NCBI RefSeq assembly: GCF_031624495.1
Contig: NZ_JAMQOP010000002.1
Location: forward strand, 372,001 to 436,000
Direction: 5' to 3'
Source of the DNA: Halogeometricum sp. S1BR25-6
GTDB taxonomy: Archaea; Halobacteriota; Halobacteria; Halobacteriales; Haloferacaceae
Length of the DNA stretch: 64,000 bases
Part shown: one piece after another, positions 25,470 to 35,572 of the stretch
Position numbering within the stretch: the first letter of the stretch is position 1
Layout of the letters: each line of letters opens with the position of its first letter
Translations under genes and position numbers: made by a program
The notes under the pieces: generated by a model
Told to the model about the DNA's origin: nothing
Seen by the model: only the letters and a program-made list of their open reading frames with translations
Database searches by the model: none

Positions 25470-26387
25470 TCACTCCGGGTGCGACCGGAAGTGGTCGGTG
25501 AGTTCGCGGCGAACGCGGACGGGTTCTTCGTGTTGAATCCAGTGGGTCGCCTCGTCGAGGACGACGAGGTGGCTCCGCTCGCAGTACTCGACGCTCTCCA
25601 AGGCGAGCGAGCGGGTGAGGAAGGCGTCTTTCGCCCCCCACAGCACGAGCGTCGGCACCTCGACGCGTTCGGTCCGCGGGCGGGGATTCGTCCGGGCGAT
25701 GGCGCGGTACCAGTTGAGCATCGACCGGTAGGCCCCCGGTTGCGACCACGCCGCGCGGTAGCAGTCGAAGTCGGCGGCGTTGAACGTGCCCGGTTGGCTG
25801 GTCCGACGCATCATGTCGCAGACGCCGCGGTACCCGCCGACGCTCGCCAGCGCCTCGGGGAGTTTCGGCAGTTGGAAGAACAGGACGTACCAGCTTTTGA
25901 ACCGCTGCTCCCAGTCGTTTCTGAGCGCCCGGCGGAACGCCGTCGGGTGGGGGACGTTCGCCGCCGACAGCGTCCGGACGCGCTCGGGGTGGTGGAGGCT
26001 CATCCACCACGCGACGAAGGCGCCCCAGTCGTGGCCGACGAGGTGCGCCGCAGAGAGGTCGAGGGCGTCGAGGAGTCCGAGCACGTCGCCCGTGAGTTCC
26101 TCCGGCCGGTAGGCGGAGACGGCCTCGGGTTTCCCGCTCAGGTGGTAGCCGCGCTGGTCGGGGACGACGACGCGGTAGCCCTCGTTCGCGAGCGGTTCGA
26201 CGTACTCGTGCCAGCCGTACCAGAACTCGGGGAAGCCGTGGAGGAGCACGACCGGTTCGCCGTCTTCCGGACCGGCGGTGACGACGTGCAGGTCCACGTC
26301 GCCGACGTCGACGAACGTCGACTCGCCGCGCAGTCCCAGCACCTCAGGCGTGACGCCGCCGTCGACGGCGGAGTCTGTCGATTCCAT
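25470..26387 (-). CDS. alpha/beta hydrolase, epoxide hydrolase-like
   Basis: The 305-residue enzyme has HGFPEFWYGWHEYVEPL (oxyanion HGFP and WYGW motif) and VGHDWGAFVAW with Asp as nucleophile. It also has a cap-domain region and a C-terminal His in DEATHWIQHEEP. The Asp nucleophile and HGFP motif indicate soluble epoxide hydrolase or haloalkane dehalogenase relatives rather than a lipase. The substrate is unknown. The ATG at 26387 is well placed. It is convergent with the histidine kinase, with 259 bases without a gene between them. Confidence 0.9.
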   Translation of the reverse strand: MESTDSAVDGGVTPEVLGLRGESTFVDVGDVDLHVVTAGPEDGEPVVLLHGFPEFWYGWHEYVEPLANEGYRVVVPDQRGYHLSGKPEAVSAYRPEELTGDVLGLLDALDLSAAHLVGHDWGAFVAWWMSLHHPERVRTLSAANVPHPTAFRRALRNDWEQRFKSWYVLFFQLPKLPEALASVGGYRGVCDMMRRTSQPGTFNAADFDCYRAAWSQPGAYRSMLNWYRAIARTNPRPRTERVEVPTLVLWGAKDAFLTRSLALESVEYCERSHLVVLDEATHWIQHEEPVRVRRELTDHFRSHPE

Positions 26388-26459
26388 GGGCGAGGTACGG
26401 CGTGCGCAGGGAAATACTCTCCCGCGGTGCGGGGGTATCGGGTCGGGTCCCGCCGCGGT

Positions 26460-28697
26460 TCACTTCCGGCCGAACAGTCGCTCGCGGAGCGAACGCGTGC
26501 GCGCCCGTTCGGCCAGGAGCACCGAGCAGTCCACCTCGTTGAGGACGTCGAGGACGAGCGTCCCGCGGACGAGGCGGGAGAGCAAGCCGCGTTCGGTGGC
26601 GCCGATGACGAGCATCGTCGCGTCCCGCGCGTGGCGTTCGATACACGCCTCCACGTCGTCGGACTCCTCGACGATGAGTTCGGCGTCGGAGAGGCCGTGG
26701 CCCTCGGCCCACTCGCTGAGGAACCGTTCGCCCTCGGCGGCGTCGTCGGCGACGTGGAGGAGAGCGACCGTCGAGTCGTACCGGTCGCGGAGCGTCGCCG
26801 CGACGGCCGCCGAGAGGTCCGAGTCCGGGCCGCCGGCCGTCGGCACCAGGATGCGCGAGGCGTCGAACCCCCTGTCGCGCAGGACGAGGAAGTCGCAGGG
26901 GAGCGAACTGGCGAGTTCGTCGATGGCCGACTCGGCGCGTCCGGGGGCGCCGTGGGAGTCCGGACCCCACCCCATGACGGTGACGTCGGCGTCGTACGTC
27001 CGCGCCGCGTCGAACACCTCCTCGAACGAGCGGTGCGAGAGGATGGTGTGCGTCTCTATCGGGACGTCGAACGTCTCGGCGTTGTCGCGGGCGCGTTCGA
27101 GGATTTCGTGCGCCTCCGCGAAGTCCCCGCGTTCGCGGGCGGATTCGAGCGCCGTCTGGTCGGGTACCTGCTCGATGTGGACGGCGACGACGGTGCCGTC
27201 GCGGGCCTTCGCGAGGGCGCTGGCGAGCGTGATGAGGTCCGTCTCGTTCGCCGGATTCGCGAGGGGGACCATCACGCGGTAGGTGCCGCCGTCGGGTTGG
27301 ACCGAGGAGGCGGCCGAGACGGCGGCGTCGGGGACCTCCTCGCGGCGGCTCAGGATGTACTGTCCGAGGATACCCTGCTTCGTGGCCCGCGAACGGGCGT
27401 AACCGAGGTACCACACCGCCGCGAACACCGTGAAGCCGACGGCGAGGAGGATGACGTCGCTCGCGAAGAAGTAGATGAGCGCGAACGAGGTTATCATTCC
27501 GAGAATCGGGGTGAAGGGGTAGAGCGGAACCGTGTAGTCCGGTTGGTACTCCTTGGGGTCCGCCGTCCGCATCACGATGAGCGCGATGTTGAGCAGGCCG
27601 TAGATGATGAGGTGGAGGACGCTCCCGGCGGTCGCGAGCGTCTCCACGTCGGCTAGCAGGATGAACGCGAAGATGAACCCGCCCGTGATGGCGATAGAGC
27701 GGTAGGGCGTCCCGAACCGCGGGTGAATTTCGTTGAGTTCCGTGCTGACGATCTGGTCTCGCCCCATCGCGAAGTTGATGCGCGAGGAGGCGAGGATGGA
27801 GGCGTTGGCGCTGGAGGCGGTCGCGAGGAGGCCGCCGAACAGCATCGCGGCGGCGCCGACCGGTCCGATGAGCATCCGCGCCACGTCGACGACGGCGGTG
27901 TCGTTGTTGGCGACGACGCTGTTCGGAACCGCCGCGAGGACGGTCACGAGGACCAGCGCGTACACCGTCGTGACGATGAGGACGCTCCCGATGACGGCCC
28001 GCGGGAGGTTCTTGCCCGGTTCCTGAATCTCTTCGGCGACCGACGTGATCTGGACGAAGCCGAGATACGAGACGAACACCAGACCCGTCACCGGAAGCAG
28101 CGGGGAGATGCCCTTGTCCGGCGGGACGATGGGTCGGAGCGACGAGAGGTCCGCGCTCATCGCGCCGAACGCCGTGAACACGGCGAGGATGGCGACCAGG
28201 GTGACGACGATGTAGTTCTGGAGTTTGCCCGTCTCCTTCGCGCCGACGTAGTTGACGAAGACGAACAGCGCCGCGCCCGCGAGGGCGACGAGTTTCACCG
28301 CCGATATCGTGACGAACCCGAGCGACAGGTCGGGGACGGGCAGGAACGTCGTGACGTACTGCCCGAACCCGGTCATGTAGAACGCCGAGGCGAACGCCAG
28401 CCCCATCCAGTTGGCCCATCCGGCGACGCTGCCGAAGAGGGGGCCGAGGGCGTGGTTGACGTAGTAGTACGCTCCGCCGGACTTCGGCATCGCCGTGCCG
28501 AGTTCGGAGGCCGAGAGCGCGGTCAACAGGGCGATGCCACCGCCGAGAACGAACGCCGCGGCGGCGAGGGGGCCGGCCTGCGCGACGGCGGGACCGGGCA
28601 GCACGAAGATGCCCGCGCCGATCATCGTCCCGACGCCGATGGTCAGGGCGGCGAGGGGGCCGAGGTCCTTCGCGAGTTCTTCGTCGCCGCCGCTCAC
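26460..28697 (-). CDS. APC-family amino acid permease fused to two universal stress domains
   Basis: The 745-residue membrane transporter has about 12 helices in residues 12-440, starting with the APC signature LTIGVGTMIGAGIFVLPGP. Two UspA-like domains follow, at about residues 468-615 (RVMVPLANPANETDL) and 620-735 (ILVPTAGGPDSDL, VIGATERGLLSRLVRGT with a nucleotide-binding G-rich loop). APC-Usp fusions are known in haloarchaea and usually import cationic or other amino acids, with Usp domains sensing ATP or AMP. The start is a GTG at 28697. It follows a free Usp gene by 52 bases. Confidence 0.92.
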   Translation of the reverse strand: MSGGDEELAKDLGPLAALTIGVGTMIGAGIFVLPGPAVAQAGPLAAAAFVLGGGIALLTALSASELGTAMPKSGGAYYYVNHALGPLFGSVAGWANWMGLAFASAFYMTGFGQYVTTFLPVPDLSLGFVTISAVKLVALAGAALFVFVNYVGAKETGKLQNYIVVTLVAILAVFTAFGAMSADLSSLRPIVPPDKGISPLLPVTGLVFVSYLGFVQITSVAEEIQEPGKNLPRAVIGSVLIVTTVYALVLVTVLAAVPNSVVANNDTAVVDVARMLIGPVGAAAMLFGGLLATASSANASILASSRINFAMGRDQIVSTELNEIHPRFGTPYRSIAITGGFIFAFILLADVETLATAGSVLHLIIYGLLNIALIVMRTADPKEYQPDYTVPLYPFTPILGMITSFALIYFFASDVILLAVGFTVFAAVWYLGYARSRATKQGILGQYILSRREEVPDAAVSAASSVQPDGGTYRVMVPLANPANETDLITLASALAKARDGTVVAVHIEQVPDQTALESARERGDFAEAHEILERARDNAETFDVPIETHTILSHRSFEEVFDAARTYDADVTVMGWGPDSHGAPGRAESAIDELASSLPCDFLVLRDRGFDASRILVPTAGGPDSDLSAAVAATLRDRYDSTVALLHVADDAAEGERFLSEWAEGHGLSDAELIVEESDDVEACIERHARDATMLVIGATERGLLSRLVRGTLVLDVLNEVDCSVLLAERARTRSLRERLFGRK

Positions 28698-28749
28698 GCC
28701 CCGTCACCTCCGCGCGGCGCGGGCGCGAGTCGCTGGAAACGACCGCCGT

Positions 28750-29241
28750 TCACGTGTCGGGGCCCTCCTCGCGTACGTCCGGGAGAACGACCACCGGCAG
28801 GTCGCTCTCGGTCACGAGCGATTCGCGGACGTCGCCCGAGAAGAGGTCCCACCACTTGCTGCCGCCGCGCGGGGTGAACGCGATGCACGTCGCGTCCGCG
28901 TCGTGCGCGGCGTCGACGATGGTCTCGGCGACGTCGGTGCCGTAGCGGAGTTCGGTCTCCGCGTCGACGCCGGCGTCCGCGGCCGCCGCTTCGAGGTGCT
29001 CGAACATCTCGGCGGCGAGTTCCTCGCGCTGTTCGACGGAGGCCTTGTCGGGCGCGCCGCCGGCCTTCTCGATGACGTGGACGAACACCGCCCGGCCGCC
29101 GACGGCGGCGACGCGCGGGAGGAGTGCGCTGGCGGTCGCCGCGGCGTCGTCCGCCCCCGCGACGGGGACGAGCGGTCGGGCGAACAGGGAGGGTGTGGCG
29201 GGTGCGGCGGGGTCGTCTCCGGTCGCGGGGTCCTCAACCAT
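28750..29241 (-). CDS. universal stress protein family protein
   Basis: The 163-residue single-domain Usp-like protein contains LFARPLVPVAGADDAAATAS at the first strand and HVIEKAGG. The end reads GDVRESLVTESDLPVVVLPD. The region equivalent to the ATP-binding loop reads FTPRGGSKWWDLFSGD and lacks the canonical G-2x-G-9x-G-S/T, so nucleotide binding is doubtful. The ATG at 29241 gives the family start; a longer frame upstream is basic and unconserved. It precedes the APC-Usp permease on the same strand and probably regulates it. Confidence 0.85.
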   Translation of the reverse strand: MVEDPATGDDPAAPATPSLFARPLVPVAGADDAAATASALLPRVAAVGGRAVFVHVIEKAGGAPDKASVEQREELAAEMFEHLEAAAADAGVDAETELRYGTDVAETIVDAAHDADATCIAFTPRGGSKWWDLFSGDVRESLVTESDLPVVVLPDVREEGPDT

Positions 29242-29495
29242 GCTGACCACCGCCGTCGGCGCCGCTCGCGGGGCGGCCGAGCGCCGTCGATGGAGATGAA
29301 GGAGACGGGAACACTCCCGAGTCATCGCCGCCGAGGCGGAATCCTCCGGGCGTTCGGTTCGGTTCGCTCGGACGGGGCGTGCGTGAACGGGTGTGCCGTA
29401 CGGTCATAGTTGAGACGTTCTCCCGCATCGACTTTAGGGGTTCGCAAACCGCTGGCGCCCCGACGCCCCGCCCGAACGCTTCGAGACCCGCCGAT

Positions 29496-29894
29496 TCAGA
29501 CGGCGGCGACCCACGCGCGGTAGTCGTCGTCGCGGCCGTACACCTCGCGGAAGGCCCGGTCGACGAACGCCGCGAGGCGGTTCGCGTCCGACCGCGCGGT
29601 GACGCGGAGGTTCGTCCCCTCGGACTCCTCGGGCGACTCCATCCGGTCGATGCGGAACTCGGGGAACTCCGAGAGCAGCGACTTCGCGCGTTCGAGTTCC
29701 TCGTCGGTCACGTCCAGGTTGAACGTCCCGTCGGCGAACTGCACCCACGGCGCGGGCGCGTCCTCGCCGTCTACCTCGGGGTTGGCGTCGACTTCGACGG
29801 TGAAGAACGGACTCGCGCGCTCGCGGTGGGCGGTCACCGCCTCGGCGAACAGCTTTCGTCGCTCCGTCGGGTCGGCGGCGTCGAATCTGGTCAT
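29496..29894 (-). CDS. conserved haloarchaeal protein of unknown function
   Basis: The 132-residue soluble alpha/beta protein has a start of TRFDAADPTERRKLFAEAV, a central strand set (PWVQFADGTFNLDVTDEE), and the ending VYGRDDDYRAWVAAV. It is acidic, with no Cys and no known catalytic motif. A T-rich element (GTTTTTCT on the minus strand, near 29920) lies 26 bases before the ATG, indicating a leaderless message. It stands between the Usp/APC operon and the YeiH-type transporter, all on the minus strand. Confidence 0.75.
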   Translation of the reverse strand: MTRFDAADPTERRKLFAEAVTAHRERASPFFTVEVDANPEVDGEDAPAPWVQFADGTFNLDVTDEELERAKSLLSEFPEFRIDRMESPEESEGTNLRVTARSDANRLAAFVDRAFREVYGRDDDYRAWVAAV

Positions 29895-29949
29895 GGGGGA
29901 CGTACGTCGCCGTCCGTAGAAAAACGGTCGGGCGACGGGGTCGCGGCGT

Positions 29950-30945
29950 TCACAGGAGCGTCACCACGGCGAACAGGGCGAGGACGGAGACGACGACGAG
30001 CGAGACGGACAGCACCGCCACCGGCGCGAGGCCGGCCTCGCGCATCGCGCCGAGGCGGACGTCGAGTCCGAGGCCGGCGAACGCGAGGGCGAACAGGGCG
30101 TCGCTCGTCGTTTCGAGGACGGCGAGCACCGCCGGGGAGAGCAACCCGGCGTTCGCGGCGAGGGCGACGAACGCGAACCCGGCGAGGAAGTTCGGCACGC
30201 CGTTCAGCAGCGACCGCACGCCCGACTCCGCGGAGGGGTCGGCGTAGCGGAACGCGTACCAGAGGGCGACGACGCCGAGCAGCGAGTTCCGCGCCAGTTT
30301 CGTCACCGTCGCCCACTGTCCGGCCGCGGCCGAGTGGGCGAACCCCGCGGCGGTGACCGGGCCGGTGCTGTACATGCTCAGTCCGGCCCAGACGCCGAAC
30401 TGCCGGGCGGAGAGGTTCAGCAGGTCGCCGGCGACGGGGAACGCGAGCAGCGTCACCGCGTCGAACAGCAGGATGGCGGCGACGACGTGCGCCAGCGACT
30501 CCCCGTCGGCGTCGATGGTGCCCGCGATGGCCGTCGCGGCGGAGACGCCGCAGACGCTGGCGCCCGCGGCGAGCAGCGACGCCGTCTTGTGCTGCAGGTT
30601 GAACAGCCGCCGGGCGAGCGACTCAACGAACGCGACGCCGAAGACGACGGCCGCGACGGCGAGGCCGAGCACGACGGGACCGGTCGCGACGAGTTCGGCG
30701 AACGCGACGCGCGCGCCGAGCAGGACGATGCCGGCTTCGAGGAGGACGCCGCGGAACCGAACCCCGTCGGCGGCCCGTTCGGGAAGGCCGACGGTGTTCG
30801 CGACGAGCGCACCGAACGCGACGGCGAGGAGGAGCGCGTTCAGGCCGGGTACCGCGCCGGCGACGAGGAAGGCGAGGCCGGCCAGCGCCGCGAGGAGGAG
30901 GAGCCCCGGAACGGCGGCGGCGGTCGGAAACGTCGCGTTCGGCAT
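29950..30945 (-). CDS. YeiH-type putative sulfate exporter family transporter
   Basis: The 331-residue integral membrane protein has 9-11 helices of the YeiH/conserved hypothetical 698 family. Marker segments are [17 protein letters not shown], the highly conserved [30 protein letters not shown], and [14 protein letters not shown]. The family is annotated as putative sulfate or sulfonate-related exporters, but substrate proof is scarce. It is divergent from adk. The ATG at 30945 was chosen because it starts the first helix. Confidence 0.9.
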   Translation of the reverse strand: MPNATFPTAAAVPGLLLLAALAGLAFLVAGAVPGLNALLLAVAFGALVANTVGLPERAADGVRFRGVLLEAGIVLLGARVAFAELVATGPVVLGLAVAAVVFGVAFVESLARRLFNLQHKTASLLAAGASVCGVSAATAIAGTIDADGESLAHVVAAILLFDAVTLLAFPVAGDLLNLSARQFGVWAGLSMYSTGPVTAAGFAHSAAAGQWATVTKLARNSLLGVVALWYAFRYADPSAESGVRSLLNGVPNFLAGFAFVALAANAGLLSPAVLAVLETTSDALFALAFAGLGLDVRLGAMREAGLAPVAVLSVSLVVVSVLALFAVVTLL

Positions 30946-31082
30946 CTGTCCGGACGTCGTTCGCGCGGGACCCTGACTGTGTTGATTCGGGCGCTCGCTC
31001 GGCGCCCGCCCGGGGGCGCGCGGAACGCGAAAGGACGGACGCTTTCTTCAACGTTATACCGACGGCCCGGGATGGGTCGAAC

Positions 31083-31724
31083 ATGGGTACGCACATCCTG
31101 CTGCTCGGCGCCCCCGGCGCCGGGAAGGGAACGCAATCGAAGCGACTCGCCGACGAGTTCGACCTCGAACACGTGACGACCGGCGACGCCCTCCGGGCGA
31201 ACAAGGAGATGGACATCAGCCACCTCGACTTCGAGTACGACACGCCGCGGGAGTACATGGACGCGGGCGAACTCGTCCCGGACGACGTGGTCAACGAAAT
31301 CGTGAAGACCGCGCTACAGGATTCGGACGGTTACGTTCTGGACGGCTACCCGCGGAACCTCGACCAGGCCGAGTACCTCTCGGAGATAACCGACCTCGAC
31401 GTCGTCGTCTACCTCGACGTGAGCGAGGAGGAACTCGTCGACCGACTCACGGGCCGCCGAATCTGTCCCGACTGCGGCGCGAACTACCACGTCGAGTTCG
31501 CCCCGCCCGAGGAGGCGGGCGTCTGCGACGAGTGCGGGTCGCCGCTCGTCCAGCGGGAAGACGACACCGAGGAAACGGTCCGCGAGCGCCTGAGCGTCTA
31601 CCACGAGAACACCGAACCCGTCGTCGACCACTACCGCGAGGAGGGCGTCCTCGAAGAGGTGGACGGCGAGCAGACCCCCGACGAGGTGTTCGAGGACGTG
31701 GCGGCCGTCGTCGAAGACGCGTAG
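31083..31724 (+). CDS. adk: adenylate kinase
   Basis: The 213-residue enzyme (ATP + AMP = 2 ADP) has the P-loop [13 protein letters not shown] near residues 6-18, [24 protein letters not shown], and a zinc-type LID domain with CPDCGANYH and CDECG. Unlike the short archaeal trimeric kinases, this is the bacterial-type long-LID form common in haloarchaea. A TTATAC box 27 bases before the ATG indicates a leaderless transcript. It heads the block adk, DUF106, cmk, cbf5, a cluster that in many archaea follows secY and the ribosomal protein genes. Confidence 0.97.
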   Translation: MGTHILLLGAPGAGKGTQSKRLADEFDLEHVTTGDALRANKEMDISHLDFEYDTPREYMDAGELVPDDVVNEIVKTALQDSDGYVLDGYPRNLDQAEYLSEITDLDVVVYLDVSEEELVDRLTGRRICPDCGANYHVEFAPPEEAGVCDECGSPLVQREDDTEETVRERLSVYHENTEPVVDHYREEGVLEEVDGEQTPDEVFEDVAAVVEDA

Positions 31725-31834
31725 ACGGGCCGCAGAGGCGACGGTGCGGCTTCCGAAACGCGGATTTTCTCGCCGGGCCAGACGCAGACGGAGAGTAAAA
31801 GCTTGATAACCGGTGAGTAACTACTCTCTCGGCA

Positions 31835-32761
31835 ATGGCACGAATCGAAGCGAAGGTGCGGGACCTCGTCTCCTCGGACCCGGAGATGCGGAGCGCCGTC
31901 AAGACCGTCCTCGAACGGTCCGACGGCGGCGACGTCCGGTGGGTCGACGTGAAAGGAGACATCACGAGCGGCCACTGGGGTCGCCTCATCGAGAAGGGCG
32001 TCCTCGTCGACGGCGACGAGGGCTTCGAACTCGCCGACCCCGAGGCGACGCGCGCCGGCCTGGAAGAGGCCTCGGCGTCGTCGGGGTCGAGTTCGGCGTC
32101 GACGTCCTCCTCGGTCGATATCGACGACGAGGACTCCTCGTGGTCGAAGTACGACAAGATGGCGGCTGTGGTCACGGTGGGCCTGTTCGCCGCCTACGGC
32201 TGGAAGCCCCTCCGCGACGTCATCGGCACCGCGATGGACGTCTTCCTCGGACCGCTGACGGAACTGCTCCCGTTCTACGCGGTCATCATGGTCATCGCGC
32301 TGGCGACGGGGCTGTACTCGACGCTGCTGCAGGCGAACCTCATGAACATGGAGAAGATGGGTGCCTACCAAGAGCGGATGAAGGACATCCAGAAGCGGCA
32401 GAAGGAGGCCCGCGAGGCGGGCGACGACGAGGCGCTTGACGCCATCCAGGAGGAGCAGATGGAGGCGATGGGCGACCAGTTGGGGATGTTCAAAGAGCAG
32501 TTCCGCCCGATGGTGTGGATCATGTTCATCACCATCCCGGCGTTCCTCTGGATGTACTGGGCCATCGGCGTCGGCGGCGGCGCCGAGGCGCAGGTCACGA
32601 TGGGGAACATCGTCCTGCCGCTGGTCGGCGAGGTGGCGTGGACCGAGGGCGTCCTCGGCCCGATGCAGGCGTGGATCATCTGGTACTTCCTCTGCTCGAT
32701 GGGGTTCACCCAGATCATCCGAAAGAGTCTCAATATCGACATCTCGCCGTCGGCGTCGTAA
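31835..32761 (+). CDS. DUF106 family membrane insertase (archaeal YidC/EMC3-like)
   Basis: The 308-residue protein has an N-terminal helical region of about 70 residues resembling a winged helix (MARIEAKVRDLVSSDPEMRS) and a Ser-rich acidic linker. Three to four transmembrane helices follow, with a cytosolic coiled coil between the first pair (MKDIQKRQKEAREAGDDEAL, MEAMGDQLGMFKEQFRPM). This is the Oxa1/YidC/EMC3 layout of archaeal DUF106 proteins that insert membrane proteins. A GCTTGATAA element lies about 30 bases upstream of the ATG. The position between adk and cmk is the conserved archaeal context. Confidence 0.92.
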   Translation: MARIEAKVRDLVSSDPEMRSAVKTVLERSDGGDVRWVDVKGDITSGHWGRLIEKGVLVDGDEGFELADPEATRAGLEEASASSGSSSASTSSSVDIDDEDSSWSKYDKMAAVVTVGLFAAYGWKPLRDVIGTAMDVFLGPLTELLPFYAVIMVIALATGLYSTLLQANLMNMEKMGAYQERMKDIQKRQKEAREAGDDEALDAIQEEQMEAMGDQLGMFKEQFRPMVWIMFITIPAFLWMYWAIGVGGGAEAQVTMGNIVLPLVGEVAWTEGVLGPMQAWIIWYFLCSMGFTQIIRKSLNIDISPSAS

Positions 32762-32875
32762 TCGGAGTCGGAGTCGGGCCCGCACCGCTCGATTCGTCCG
32801 ACGCGGCGTTCGACACGGGGCGACACACCCGTCGGCAAAGACAACCTCTTTTAGCGGGACCGTCCGAGAGTCTCT

Positions 32876-33454
32876 ATGTTGCTCACCGTCTCCGGTCCGC
32901 CGGGCGCCGGAAAAAGTACGACCGCCGAAACGCTCGCCGAGGCGTTCGACCTCGAACACATCTCCGGCGGCGACATCTTTCGTCAACTCGCCGCCGAACG
33001 GGGAATGACGGCGGTCGAGTTCAACAAACTCGCCGAGAAGGACGGACAGATCGACCGCGATTTGGACCGCCGCCTCCGGAGCATCGCCGTCGAACGCGAC
33101 GACGTGCTGTTGGAGTCGCGGCTCGCCGGGTGGTTGGCCGGCGACGCCGCCGACGTTCGCCTGTGGTTGGACGCGCCGCTGGACGTCCGCGCCACCCGCA
33201 TCGCCGACCGGGAGGGGAAGTCGGTCGAACGCGCCCGCGAGGAGACGGCCGCGCGCGCCCAGAGCGAGGCGCTTCGCTACAAGGAGTACTACAACATCGA
33301 CATCACCAACCTCGCTATCTACGACGTGACGCTCAACACCGCCCGGTGGAGCCAAGAGGACGTCCCGGATATCCTGAAAGCCGCCGTCGACGCCTACGAC
33401 CCCGAGGACGACGAGGGGAAGTTCCCCGTCGAGGGTGTCGAGTACGACTTCTGA
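32876..33454 (+). CDS. cmk: cytidylate kinase
   Basis: The 192-residue enzyme phosphorylates CMP/dCMP. It has the P-loop [16 protein letters not shown] and [15 protein letters not shown], which marks archaeal-type Cmk, then [12 protein letters not shown] and [20 protein letters not shown] box lies about 25 bases before the ATG. It is followed after 3 bases by cbf5, so the two are co-transcribed. Confidence 0.95.
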   Translation: MLLTVSGPPGAGKSTTAETLAEAFDLEHISGGDIFRQLAAERGMTAVEFNKLAEKDGQIDRDLDRRLRSIAVERDDVLLESRLAGWLAGDAADVRLWLDAPLDVRATRIADREGKSVERAREETAARAQSEALRYKEYYNIDITNLAIYDVTLNTARWSQEDVPDILKAAVDAYDPEDDEGKFPVEGVEYDF

Positions 33455-33457
33455 CCC

Positions 33458-34330
33458 GTGACTGACCTTCGCGGCCCCCCCGACGACCGCTCCGTCGACG
33501 ACCTGCTGTCGTTCGGCGTCGTCAACCTCGACAAGCCGCCCGGCCCCTCGGCGCACCAGGTCGCCGCGTGGGTGCGGGACATGACGGACGTCGAACGGGC
33601 GGCCCACGCCGGTACGCTCGACCCCAAGGTGACGGGCTGTCTCCCGACGCTCCTCGGCGACGCGACCCGGATGGCGCAGGTGTTCCTCGAAGGCACGAAG
33701 GAGTACGTCTCCGTGCTGGAACTGCACGGACCCGTCCCCTCGGACTTCGACGCCGTCGTCGCCGAGTTCGAGGGCGAGGTGTACCAGAAGCCGCCCAGAA
33801 AGAGCGCCGTCTCGCGCCGCCTGCGCTCCCGCGAGGTGTACGACCTCGACGTATTGGAGGTTCGAGACCGGCAGGCCCTGCTCCGCATCCGCTGTGAGAG
33901 CGGCACCTACGTCAGAAAGCTCTGTCACGACATCGGCCTCGCGGCCGGGACGGGCGCGCACATGGGCCATCTCCGCCGCACCGCGACCGACCCGTTCGAC
34001 GACACGTCGCTCTCGACGCTGTACGACCTCTCGGACGCCCTCGCGTTCGCCGAGGAGGGTGACGAGTCGGTCCTGCGCGAGGTGGTCGCGCCGGCCGAAC
34101 GCGCCCTCTCGCACCTGCCGCACGTCACTATCGCGTACTCGGCGGCCGAGCAGGTGGCCGAGGGCGCGCCGGTGTACGCGCCGGGCGTGTTCGACGCAGA
34201 CGACGCCGACCGCGGGTCGCTCGTCGCCTGCGTCACGCCGGACGACGCCGCCGTCTGCCTCGGCCACCTCGTCGGCGACCCCGACGCCGACTCGGGCGAG
34301 GTCGTCTCGCTGGAACGCGTGCTGATCTGA
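33458..34330 (+). CDS. cbf5: Cbf5, pseudouridine synthase of H/ACA RNPs (TruB family)
   Basis: The 290-residue catalytic subunit of archaeal H/ACA guide RNPs also makes Psi55 in tRNA. The catalytic Asp is residue 55 in HAGTLDPKVTGCLP. YQKPPRKSAVSRRLR and CESGTYVRKLCHDIG follow, then a PUA domain (about residues 205-290) for guide RNA binding. It is short for the family because the N-terminal extension is minimal. The start is a GTG at 33458, 3 bases after cmk. Confidence 0.96.
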   Translation: MTDLRGPPDDRSVDDLLSFGVVNLDKPPGPSAHQVAAWVRDMTDVERAAHAGTLDPKVTGCLPTLLGDATRMAQVFLEGTKEYVSVLELHGPVPSDFDAVVAEFEGEVYQKPPRKSAVSRRLRSREVYDLDVLEVRDRQALLRIRCESGTYVRKLCHDIGLAAGTGAHMGHLRRTATDPFDDTSLSTLYDLSDALAFAEEGDESVLREVVAPAERALSHLPHVTIAYSAAEQVAEGAPVYAPGVFDADDADRGSLVACVTPDDAAVCLGHLVGDPDADSGEVVSLERVLI

Positions 34331-34383
34331 CTGCGTTTCTCCGCGACCCGACCGTTTTTCTCCGCCGACCGTGACGCCGGGGT

Positions 34384-35478
34384 ATGAAGCTCGGAACCGT
34401 CGAATCCGAACCCGGAGCGGTCGTTGGCGGCTGGTTCGAGGCGACGGACCTCCCGACCGGCGGGGCGGAGCGTCTCCCACTCGTGGTCGCCGAGGGCGAG
34501 TCCGCGGGGCCGACGCTGTGGCTCACCGGCGGCGTCCACGGCGACGAAGCGACCGGGGTCGCCGTCGCGCAGGACGCGATGCGCGCGGACCTCCCCGCGA
34601 ACCTCTCGGGTACCGTCGTCTGCGTGCCCGTCGTCAACCCCGCGGGCCTCCGCCGCAACGCCCGGCAGTCCTACTACGGCGACGACGACCCGAACCGCTA
34701 CTTCCCGGACCCCGAGTCGGCGTCCTCGCGCCCGCCGGGCGTGCAGGAGCGAATCGACGAGCGACTGTACGAGGCGTTCGCCGAGTCAGCGGACGCCCTC
34801 GTCGACCTGCACACCGCCCAGGTGGGGTCGATGCCGTTTCTCATCCGCGACCGGGTGCTGTACGGCGAGCGTCGCGGGCGGGAGGAAGCCGAAGAACTCG
34901 CCGCCGACCTGGACCGCCTCGCCTCCGCGTTCGGCTTTCCGACCCTCACGGAGTACCCCGCCGCCGAGTACGTCGAGCAGGCGCTCCAGCGCTCGACGGC
35001 TGGCGCGGCGCTGAACGCCGCCGGCGTCCCCGCGGTCACCGTCGAACTCGGCGGGCACAGCGTCGTCGAGGAGGACGTCCGCGCGGCCGGCGTCGCAGGC
35101 GTCTACAGCGTGCTGGTCGAACTCGGGATGCTCGACTCGGCGGACGTCCCCGAGGACGTGGGCGACCCCGGCGTCGGCGTCCCCGACGCGCCCGTCGACT
35201 ATCCGGTCCGGCGCGCCGTCCACCCGCGGACGGAGACGGCCGGTCTGATTCGCCACCGCGTCGAACCCGGCGACGTCGTCGAGTCGGGGGACGTCGTCGC
35301 CGACGTGGTGACGCCGCAGGGCGAAGGCGTCGACACGGTCGAGACGGACCACGACGGCTACGTCGTCGCCCGCCGCGAGGGGTTGGTCGCCTACGAGGGC
35401 GACCCCGTGTTGAGCACGGCCGTCCGCGACGACGGCGACCTCGTGGTCCCCCGGGACCCGGACGCCGAGTCGGAGTAA
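34384..35478 (+). CDS. succinylglutamate desuccinylase/aspartoacylase family protein
   Basis: The 364-residue zinc carboxypeptidase-fold protein has GGVHGDEATGVAVAQ (His and Glu zinc ligands), PVVNPAGLRRNARQSYYGDDDPNRYFP, and VDLHTAQVG with the second His. A C-terminal beta domain (about residues 240-350) resembles a lipoyl-like barrel (AGLIRHRVEPGDVVESGDVV). AstE/aspartoacylase relatives remove acyl groups from amino acids or other amines. The true substrate is not evident. It ends 94 bases before tRNA-Pro. Confidence 0.9.
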   Translation: MKLGTVESEPGAVVGGWFEATDLPTGGAERLPLVVAEGESAGPTLWLTGGVHGDEATGVAVAQDAMRADLPANLSGTVVCVPVVNPAGLRRNARQSYYGDDDPNRYFPDPESASSRPPGVQERIDERLYEAFAESADALVDLHTAQVGSMPFLIRDRVLYGERRGREEAEELAADLDRLASAFGFPTLTEYPAAEYVEQALQRSTAGAALNAAGVPAVTVELGGHSVVEEDVRAAGVAGVYSVLVELGMLDSADVPEDVGDPGVGVPDAPVDYPVRRAVHPRTETAGLIRHRVEPGDVVESGDVVADVVTPQGEGVDTVETDHDGYVVARREGLVAYEGDPVLSTAVRDDGDLVVPRDPDAESE

Positions 35479-35572
35479 CCGTCGACCGGTCCGCCGGCGT
35501 GCCATTCCGTACCGGCGTCGACTCGAAGCGAAGCACTTAACGGTCACACGCGCATTCTCTCGAATACACCCT

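Noticed and set aside
31631-34480. Minus-strand open frame of about 950 codons across adk, DUF106, cmk and cbf5
   Set aside because: It is antisense to four well-supported genes, has Arg/Val/Gly-rich non-native composition and no family motif.
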